64,000 nt of DNA, taken from assembly GCF_014651115.1 (NCBI RefSeq), contig NZ_BMWG01000018.1, positions 98,885-162,884 on the forward strand, written 5' to 3'. Below are positions 57,948 to 64,000 of this stretch, one piece after another. How positions within the stretch are numbered: position 1 is the stretch's first letter; each line of letters opens with the position of its first letter. The translations under genes were made by a program, and so were the position numbers. The notes beneath the pieces were generated by a model. That model made no database searches. It was not told where the DNA came from and saw nothing but the letters and a program-made list of their open reading frames with translations. Source of the DNA: Streptomyces inusitatus (GTDB lineage Bacteria > Actinomycetota > Actinomycetes > Streptomycetales > Streptomycetaceae).

Positions 57948-58192
57948 GGTCTCTCCCCTCGCACGGCCTGGCCCCGCCACGGCCCGCGCCCCCGTACGCC
58001 ATCCTTTGCGCACTCGAACAGAGAATCACACGGCATCCTTTGAACCCTTCTCGCGGATGTCACCGTTCGGTTCCAAGTTGTCCGGAAAACAGCCGTCCGG
58101 AAAGCGGTCGTCCGGGAGGCCGGGGCGGGAGGCCGGGAGGAGTCCTGGGCGAAGGGGAAAGAGAGGGGAGAGCGAGGGGAGAGCGAGGAGCC

Positions 58193-59428
58193 TCAGCGCA
58201 GCGCGGACCCCTCCTTCCAGCGGTTCCACTCCATGTTCCAGCCGCTCAGCCCGTTGTCGGGGGCGATCTCCCGCTCGGCCGAGCGGACCACCTCGACCAC
58301 ATCGCCGACCAGGGTGCGGTCGAAGAACCAGCCCGCCGGAGTCTCCCCGCTGCCGCCCTTCACATCGCGCAGTCCGACGCAGCCGTGGCTGAGGTTGACC
58401 TCGCCGAAGATGTCCGCGTCCTCCCAGTAGTTGCCGTGCAGAAAGGTGCCGGACTTGCTCAGCCGCATCGCGTGCGGCACGTCCTTGATGTCGTACTCGC
58501 CCTTGCCGCCGGAGTCGGTGAAGCCGACGGTGGCCCCGTTCATCCTGGTGACGTCGTGCATCTCGCTGACGACCATCTTCCCGTTGTACGTGGGGAACTT
58601 GGCCGCGCCCGCGGTGATGGGGATGGTGACCGGCGCGTTCCCCTCCCGCCGTACCGTCATCGTCTTCGCCTCGGCGTCCACCAGCGAGGTCTGCGAGCGG
58701 CCGACGGTGAAGGAGGTCTTCCGGTGCTGGATGCCGTACGCGCCCGGCGCGGCCTGCACATCGCGCAGCCGGACGTCGACGGTGACCTCGGTGCCCGGGG
58801 CCCAGTACTCCTTCGGCCGGAAGTCGAGCCGGGTGTCGCCGAACCAGCGCCCCACGATCTCGACGGGCGGCTCGGCGGTGACCCTGATGGCGCGCTGCAC
58901 GGCGGCCCGGTCGGCGATCTTCTGGTTGAAGTCGAAGGAGACGATCATCCCGGTGCCGACGGTGGCGCGGTTCTCCGGCTTGAAGTAGCCGATGAAGCGG
59001 TGGTCGGGGACCTCGGTGGTGAAGGTGGTGTGGCGGGCCGAGCGCCGGCCGTGGCCGTCGAGGGCGACGACGTCGACGCTGTACTTGGCCGCGAGATCCA
59101 GCCGTACGCCGGGCCTCGGGCTCCAGCGGAGCCCGTCCTCGGAGATCGAGCCCGGCACCCGCGCGGGCGTCTCGTTCTCGATCCGGCGGACGGCGACCCG
59201 TTCCAGCCGCCCGCTGGGCAGCCGCACCCCGAGCGGAACACCCGGATCCACATCCTTCGCGCCATCGTCCGGAACGACCCGGATGACCTCCTCCGGGGAG
59301 CCCGCCTTGCCGCCGACGTCCAGGACGCCGTCGGCGCAGCCGGCCAGCCCGGCGAGCCCGGCCATCAGTCCTGCCCATGCCAGAGCGAACCCAGCGCCCC
59401 GGCCTGCCCGTCTCAGTGCGTGTCTCAC
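58193..59428 (-). CDS. L,D-transpeptidase lipoprotein, copy 2
   Basis: A 411-residue paralogue with lipobox GLAGLAGCADG, two Ig-like domains and YkuD motif SHGCVGLRD after HGNYWEDADIFGEVNL. The GTG start at 59428 has GGGGGAAGC upstream. The 245-base gap to copy 1 contains runs of GAGAGGGGAGAGCGAG and GTCCGGAA-like repeats. The pair shares KVPHAM(R)LSxSGTFLHGNYW-type segments, indicating tandem duplication. Confidence 0.9.
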   Translation of the reverse strand: MRHALRRAGRGAGFALAWAGLMAGLAGLAGCADGVLDVGGKAGSPEEVIRVVPDDGAKDVDPGVPLGVRLPSGRLERVAVRRIENETPARVPGSISEDGLRWSPRPGVRLDLAAKYSVDVVALDGHGRRSARHTTFTTEVPDHRFIGYFKPENRATVGTGMIVSFDFNQKIADRAAVQRAIRVTAEPPVEIVGRWFGDTRLDFRPKEYWAPGTEVTVDVRLRDVQAAPGAYGIQHRKTSFTVGRSQTSLVDAEAKTMTVRREGNAPVTIPITAGAAKFPTYNGKMVVSEMHDVTRMNGATVGFTDSGGKGEYDIKDVPHAMRLSKSGTFLHGNYWEDADIFGEVNLSHGCVGLRDVKGGSGETPAGWFFDRTLVGDVVEVVRSAEREIAPDNGLSGWNMEWNRWKEGSALR

Positions 59429-59571
59429 GCTTCCCCCAACGACCGGGTCCCCCGGGGGAAACGTGGTCCGCGCACGGATGGGGCCGGACGGGCGGGGCGG
59501 CCGTGCCCAGCACCGAAGCGGCCGGTAAATAGGATGAGAGGTGTCAGGAATAAACCGTAGGCTCGCTCCTG

Positions 59572-61464
59572 ATGTCCACTACACACACCCCCTCCGAGGA
59601 CCGGTCCGCGGTCCGCTCGCTGACCCGGCTGTGGCCGTATGTCCGGCCGGTCCGCACGCGGCTGTTCCTCGCGGCGTTCATCGCGATCGTGGCCTCCTGT
59701 CTGAGCCTGGTCATCCCCCTCGTGCTGAAGTGGATGGTGGACGGCCCGGTCGCCGACCACGACCCGGGCGGGGTCTGGCTGGGGGCGCTCGCCCTGCTGC
59801 TGCTCGGCGCGGCGGAGGCGCTCCTCTTCGGCTTCCGGCGCTGGCTGGTGGCCCGCCCGCTGGCGGGGGTGGAGGCGGCCATGCGAGCCGCCCTCTACGC
59901 CCGTCTCCAGCGGCTGCCGGTCTCCTTCCACGACCGCTGGCCGTCGGGGCAGCTACTCTCGCGCGGTACGACGGATCTGATGCTGGTACGGCTGTTCCTG
60001 GCCTTCCCGCTGACCTTCCTGCTGGTCAACGGGGCCACGATCCTCGTCGGGTTCATGATCCTGTTCACCCAGGACTGGCTGCTCGCGCTGGTGCTGCTGG
60101 TGCCGGTGGTCCCGCTGACGGTCCTCATGACGTACTTCGAGGGGCGGTACGCGATCGCCGCCCGGCTGGCCCAGGACCAGGTGGGCGATCTGACCACGCT
60201 GGTCGAGGAGAGCGTCCTGGGCATCCGGGTGGTCAAGGGCTTCGGCCGCCACCGGAGCCAGGCGCGCGCCTTCCGTGACATGGCGAAGGAGCTGCGCGGC
60301 ACCGAGCTGTCCAAGGCCCGGCTGCTGGCGGGCATCTGGGCGGGGGTCACCGTCATACCCGAACTGGCGATCGGCACCGCGCTGGTGCTGGGCTCGGTGC
60401 AGGTGGCCGAGGGGGATCTCTCGGCGGGCACGCTGGTGGCGTTCCTCTCCATCGCGCTGGCGCTGCGGTGGCCGGTGGAGTCGATGGGCTTCCTGCTGGC
60501 GATGTGCCAGGAGGCGGCGAGCGCCACCGACCGCTTCTTCGAGGTGATGGACGAGGAGCCGGAGGCGGACACCCCGGGGGCGAGGAGCGAGAAGGCCGAC
60601 GGCCCCGACAGCCCGGACGGCGGCGGCATGCGGTTCGAGGCGGTCGGTTTCCGCCATTCCGACACCGCCGAGGACCTCCCCGCCGTACTCGGCCCGATCG
60701 ATCTGCACATCCGGCCCGGCGAGACGATGGCCCTGGTCGGCGGCACCGGCAGCGGCAAGACCACGCTCACCTCCCTGGTGCCCCGGCTGCACGAGATGAC
60801 CTCCGGCCGGATCACCCTGGACGGCGAGGACATCACCGCCATGCCCAGGGAGCGGCTGCGCTCGCTGGTGTCGGTCGCGTTCGAGGAGCCGACGCTGTTC
60901 TCCACGACGGTCGGCGAGAACGTCCTCATGGGCGCGGACCCGGACCGCGCGGACCCGGCCGAACCGAACGGCGGGTCCCGTGCGGAGGACCTGGAGCGGG
61001 CGCTGCGGGTGGCCCAGGCCGGCTTCGTCCACTCGCTCCCCGACGGGGTGGACACCGAGGTCGGCGAGCAGGGCCTGAGCCTGTCGGGCGGCCAGCGCCA
61101 GCGGCTCGCCCTGGCGCGGGCGGTGGTCGGCAGGCCCCGCTTCCTCGTCCTCGACGACCCGTTGTCGGCGCTCGACGTCCACACCGAGGCGCTGGTCGAG
61201 GCCGCCCTGCGGGAGGTGCTGCGGGAGACCACCGCCCTGGTGGTGGCCCACCGCCCCTCCACCGTGCTGCTCGCGGACCGGGTGGCGCTGCTGTCCGGCG
61301 GGCGGATAGCGGCCGTGGGCACACATCAGGAACTGCTGCGCACCAACGCCGAGTACGCCTGGCTGATGTCGGGAACCGGCACCCAGAGCCCCGCCGCCGG
61401 GGCGGACCGTACGGCGACGGAAGCCGACCGTACGGCGACGGAAACGGAAAGGGACGCGCGATGA
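59572..61464 (+). CDS. ABC exporter half-transporter 1 (degenerate NBD)
   Basis: A 630-residue TMD-NBD protein with six TM helices, then Walker A GGTGSGKTT, signature LSLSGGQRQRLALARAVV and Walker B FLVLDDPLSALD. The catalytic glutamate after Walker B is Asp here, the mark of the degenerate site in heterodimeric exporters such as TM287/288 and BmrCD. It overlaps its partner by ATGA and shares a divergent intergenic region with the L,D-transpeptidase gene. Substrate unknown. Confidence 0.92.
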   Translation: MSTTHTPSEDRSAVRSLTRLWPYVRPVRTRLFLAAFIAIVASCLSLVIPLVLKWMVDGPVADHDPGGVWLGALALLLLGAAEALLFGFRRWLVARPLAGVEAAMRAALYARLQRLPVSFHDRWPSGQLLSRGTTDLMLVRLFLAFPLTFLLVNGATILVGFMILFTQDWLLALVLLVPVVPLTVLMTYFEGRYAIAARLAQDQVGDLTTLVEESVLGIRVVKGFGRHRSQARAFRDMAKELRGTELSKARLLAGIWAGVTVIPELAIGTALVLGSVQVAEGDLSAGTLVAFLSIALALRWPVESMGFLLAMCQEAASATDRFFEVMDEEPEADTPGARSEKADGPDSPDGGGMRFEAVGFRHSDTAEDLPAVLGPIDLHIRPGETMALVGGTGSGKTTLTSLVPRLHEMTSGRITLDGEDITAMPRERLRSLVSVAFEEPTLFSTTVGENVLMGADPDRADPAEPNGGSRAEDLERALRVAQAGFVHSLPDGVDTEVGEQGLSLSGGQRQRLALARAVVGRPRFLVLDDPLSALDVHTEALVEAALREVLRETTALVVAHRPSTVLLADRVALLSGGRIAAVGTHQELLRTNAEYAWLMSGTGTQSPAAGADRTATEADRTATETERDAR

Positions 61465-63365
61465 CCGCCCCCACGACCTCCGGCCCCACCGAGCACACGG
61501 ACCGCCCCGGCGGCCCCGGCGAGGCGGCGGGCCACGCCCCGGGAGCGCCGGACGACACTCCGGGCCCCCGGAGCGCCGACCCCTTCGACCGGGACGATCT
61601 GCCCACGGTGAAGGGCGCCACCGGCGCCCTGCTGCGCTCGCTGCTCTCCCCGCACCGCCCGAGGGTGATCCGGCTCGCCCTGATCCTGCTGATCCAGCAG
61701 GCCGCCATCCAGGCCGGACCGCTGCTGGTCGCGTACGCCATCGACCGGGGCGTGCCCGCCTTCCGCGACCGGGACTACGGGCCGCTGATCGCCGTGGCCG
61801 TCGGCTACGCGCTCTGCTCGCTCGGCGCGGGGCTCTTCCAGTACCTGTTCATCATGGTCTCCGGCCGGCTCAACCAGGATGTGCTGCTGGATCTGCGCGG
61901 GCGGATCTTCCGCCACTCCCAGGCGCTGAGCGTCGACTTCCACGAGCGCTACACCTCGGGCCGGCTGATCTCCCGCTCCACCACCGATGTCGAGTCCCTG
62001 CGGGAGCTGCTCGAAGAGGGCCTCCAGGAACTCATCAACGTCATCCTGGGCTTCGTCTACATCTCCGTGATGCTGCTCTGGCTGGATCTGGGGCTCGGCT
62101 CGGTCGCGGTGGCCTCCTTCATCCCCCTGTATCTGCTCATCCAGCTCTACCGGCGGCGCGCCGGAGTCATCTACAGCGAGCGGTCCACCGCGATCGCCGG
62201 GGTCATCGTCAAGTTCACCGAGACCCTGAACGGCATCCGCCCGGTGCGGGCCTTCCGCCGCGAGCGGGCCAATGACGAGGCGTTCCGGCTGCTCAACGAG
62301 CACCACGGCCGCAGCAACGGCGACACGCTGATCGAGATGGCGCGCTATGTCGTCGGCTCCCGGCTGGTCGCCAACACGGCGGTCGCGGGGATCGTGCTGT
62401 GGGGCGCCTACCGGGTCGCGGACGGGACGCTGGCGCTCGGTGTGCTGGCGGCCTCGGTGCTCTATCTGCGGCGGCTGTACGACCCGATCGACCGGCTCGG
62501 GATGTTCCTCAACTCCTACGAGAGCGCCGCCGCCTCGCTGACGAAGATCGCGGGCCTGCTGGCCCAGACGCCGACCGTGCCGGAGACCGAGCACCCCCGG
62601 GAGCTGCCGCCGCGCCGGGGCGGCATGCCGGGCCGCGCGGTGGACTTCGAGAGCGTGCGGTTCGCCTACCGGACCGGCGGCGAGGTGCTGCCCCGCTTCG
62701 ATCTGGCGATCCCGGCCGGGCAGACGGTCGCGGTCGTCGGCTCGACCGGCGCGGGCAAGTCCACCCTGGCCAAGCTGCTGGCCCGGTTCTACGACCCGAC
62801 CGAGGGCCGGGTCCTGATCGACGGGGTGGATCTCCGGGAGCTGGACACTCCCGAGCTGCGGCGCGGGGTGGTGATGGTGACCCAGGAGGCGTTCCTGTTC
62901 TCCGGCACGATCGCGGAGAACATCGCCATCGGCCGGCCCGACGCCACCCGCGAGGAGATCGAGGGCGCGGCCAAGGCGATCGGCGCGCACGACTTCATCA
63001 GCGGCCTCCCGGACGGCTACGACACCGACGTCCGCAAGCGCGGCGGCCGGATCTCGGCGGGCCAGCGGCAGCTGGTCGCCTTCGCCCGGGCGCTGCTGGC
63101 GGACCCCGCGGTGCTGATCCTCGACGAGGCGACCAGCTCGCTCGACATCCCCGGCGAGCGGTCGGTGCAGCGGGCCATGGACACCGTGCTGCACGGGCGT
63201 ACGGCGGTGGTGATCGCCCACCGGCTCTCCACGGTCGAGGTCGCCGACCGGGTGCTGGTGATGGAGCACGGCCGGGTGGTGGAGGACGGCTCCCCGGCCG
63301 AACTGATCGGCGGGACGGGCCGGTTCGCGGATCTGCACCGGGCGTGGCGGGACAGTCTCGTCTGA
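61461..63365 (+). CDS. ABC exporter half-transporter 2 (canonical Walker B)
   Basis: A 634-residue partner with TMD, Walker A GSTGAGKST and Walker B VLILDEATSSLD with intact glutamate. Its signature reads RISAGQRQ rather than LSGGQ, as is typical for one half of asymmetric heterodimers, where the degenerate site combines altered elements of both proteins. A Pro/Gly-rich N-terminal extension of about 45 residues precedes the first TM helix. Confidence 0.93.
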   Translation: MTAPTTSGPTEHTDRPGGPGEAAGHAPGAPDDTPGPRSADPFDRDDLPTVKGATGALLRSLLSPHRPRVIRLALILLIQQAAIQAGPLLVAYAIDRGVPAFRDRDYGPLIAVAVGYALCSLGAGLFQYLFIMVSGRLNQDVLLDLRGRIFRHSQALSVDFHERYTSGRLISRSTTDVESLRELLEEGLQELINVILGFVYISVMLLWLDLGLGSVAVASFIPLYLLIQLYRRRAGVIYSERSTAIAGVIVKFTETLNGIRPVRAFRRERANDEAFRLLNEHHGRSNGDTLIEMARYVVGSRLVANTAVAGIVLWGAYRVADGTLALGVLAASVLYLRRLYDPIDRLGMFLNSYESAAASLTKIAGLLAQTPTVPETEHPRELPPRRGGMPGRAVDFESVRFAYRTGGEVLPRFDLAIPAGQTVAVVGSTGAGKSTLAKLLARFYDPTEGRVLIDGVDLRELDTPELRRGVVMVTQEAFLFSGTIAENIAIGRPDATREEIEGAAKAIGAHDFISGLPDGYDTDVRKRGGRISAGQRQLVAFARALLADPAVLILDEATSSLDIPGERSVQRAMDTVLHGRTAVVIAHRLSTVEVADRVLVMEHGRVVEDGSPAELIGGTGRFADLHRAWRDSLV

Positions 63366-63784
63366 CCCCGCCGGACTCGCCGCCTGTCGCACCACCGGGC
63401 GCACCACCGGGCGCCGCGCCGGGCTCACCCCGGGCTCACCCCGGGCTCGCAGGCGGCGCCCGGCGCTTACCGGCCGGATCGGGCGCCCCGGCGGGCGCGC
63501 CGGGGCGGGCCCGCGCGACATACGGCGGTAATGGCCGCCGGGGTGCGCGGCTCCTGGGGCCGGGGTGACAGCCAGGGGCGCACGAGGACGCAACACGGCT
63601 GAAACGTCCGCTCAACGAACACGGCCCTTCGGTCAACGGACGAGTTCCGGCCAATCCTTGACGGGGCCCTGACAGGAACTGGTTACTCCTGCCACTCTTC
63701 CCCCGTTCCCCGCACCACTTGCTCCGCACGCTCGCCCGGGCGGCCCACCGCGCCGTCCGGTACCGCCTCGCAGAAGGAGTTCGT
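63366..63784. other. Intergenic region upstream of the secreted protein gene
   Basis: About 420 bases with no convincing gene on either strand. The first part is G+C-rich with several CCGGGCGC-type short repeats. The last ~120 bases hold a plausible promoter (63658-63687) and a ribosome site. Confidence 0.6.
63658..63687 (+). promoter_or_regulatory. Candidate promoter for the secreted protease gene
   Basis: TTGACG and GTTACT are separated by 18 bases, giving a loose SigA/HrdB-like fit about 100 bases before the GTG start. Confidence 0.35.
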
Positions 63785-64000
63785 GTGAGATCCACGCCAC
63801 GACGTCGCACCACCGCGACCGGTGCCTTCATCGCCACGGCCGCGCTCCTGGCCGTAGCCGTTCAGACCGGCGTGCCGGCCGCGGCGTCCCCGGCGGCCGC
63901 GCCCGCCGCCGCGCAGGCGGGCAAGGCCGACCCCGGAGCGCTGCCGGCGAGTCTCACCCCCGCGCAGCGCGCCGGGCTGATACGGGCCCGGAGCGCGACC
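63785..64000 (+). CDS. Secreted protein, N-terminus, probably M4-type metallopeptidase (partial)
   Basis: The first 72 codons only. A twin-arginine-free signal peptide (TTATGAFIATAALLAVAVQTGVPAAASPA) is followed by DPGALPASLTPAQRAGLIR. The segment LTPAQRAxLIR at this position recalls the propeptide of Streptomyces thermolysin-like (M4) proteases. AAGGAG lies 5 bases before the GTG start. The catalytic domain is outside the window, so the family call is tentative. Confidence 0.55.
   Translation, partial: MRSTPRRRTTATGAFIATAALLAVAVQTGVPAAASPAAAPAAAQAGKADPGALPASLTPAQRAGLIRARSAT

Noticed and set aside
59572..63365. ABC exporter as the enediyne self-resistance pump
   Set aside because: It lies 15 kb beyond the cluster edge, separated by housekeeping genes, and the MFS exporter inside the cluster is the better candidate.
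59953..63596. Long minus-strand frames across the ABC transporter genes
   Set aside because: Antisense shadows of two intact ABC genes; no motifs, and codon bias is wrong for the strand.
1..64000. tRNA or rRNA genes, integrases or transposases
   Set aside because: I looked for these by typical motifs and conserved protein segments and saw none in the window.

Overview
The window is high-GC actinomycete DNA, most likely Streptomyces. It has GTG starts, four-base ATGA/GTGA gene overlaps, twin lipoprotein L,D-transpeptidases, a HATPase-type regulator and typical Streptomyces housekeeping neighbours. About two thirds of it (roughly 234-44748) is one biosynthetic gene cluster. The remainder is ordinary chromosome, with a small patch of repeats and gene remnants at 48-53 kb.

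The cluster belongs to the nine-membered enediyne class. Its warhead operon (44748 down to 31516, minus strand) carries two DUF1702/UnbL genes, UnbV, UnbU, a 1939-residue iterative enediyne polyketide synthase (KS-AT-ACP-KR-DH-PPTase), the enediyne thioesterase, a flavin reductase and a P450. The last two match the E6/E7 accessory set of C-1027-type clusters. A StrR-like and an AraC-like regulator follow on the plus strand (29520-31468). Divergent from them is a DUF5987 / GMC oxidoreductase / AhpD-like / TIGR03084 / MFS exporter operon (29254-23554). A second TIGR03084 protein, a solute-binding lipoprotein, a DUF2306 membrane protein, an acyl-CoA-dehydrogenase-like oxygenase, an SgcJ-like protein, an FAD oxidoreductase and an SgcF-like epoxide hydrolase follow (23222-15688).

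Two further minus-strand units appear to build appendages. The first (15528-6883) has a 4-hydroxymandelate-synthase-like dioxygenase, a P450, an A-PCP didomain protein whose A domain lacks the amino-group-binding aspartate, an SgcC5-like condensation enzyme, a KSIII-like acyltransferase with serine in place of cysteine, and an ACP-A didomain protein. The second (6693-234) is a small dissociated PKS/FAS-like set: ACP, class III aminotransferase, hotdog thioesterase, FabZ-like protein with a Glu-to-Gln change, KS, a truncated KS-like protein, an AMP-ligase-like protein with a degraded P-loop, and a type II thioesterase. I infer that the epoxide hydrolase opens the core to a diol, the condensation enzyme esterifies it with an aryl hydroxy acid, and the second set supplies another amino- or acyl-bearing group. 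I do not recognise this combination from a described enediyne.

A 20-bp imperfect palindrome (minus-strand consensus SCGCAATC..GATGCGS) occurs three times, each just upstream of the first gene of a separate unit (6771, 15573, 19972). Two copies follow a strong terminator hairpin. It is a candidate pathway operator. No apoprotein gene like cagA/ncsA is visible.

Outside the cluster, 44927-48474 holds a lipid-kinase-like protein, a CopD-like protein, an EF-hand protein and an acetyltransferase. A secreted scabin/pierisin-like ADP-ribosyltransferase sits at 48459-49109. A PP2C-like pair, an XRE regulator, a flavoprotein, a YVTN lipoprotein and a deacetylase-like lipoprotein follow, interspersed with three copies of an ~80-bp repeat. 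The right end has an anti-sigma-type ATPase, an enoyl-CoA hydratase, two L,D-transpeptidases, a heterodimeric ABC exporter and the start of a secreted protease.
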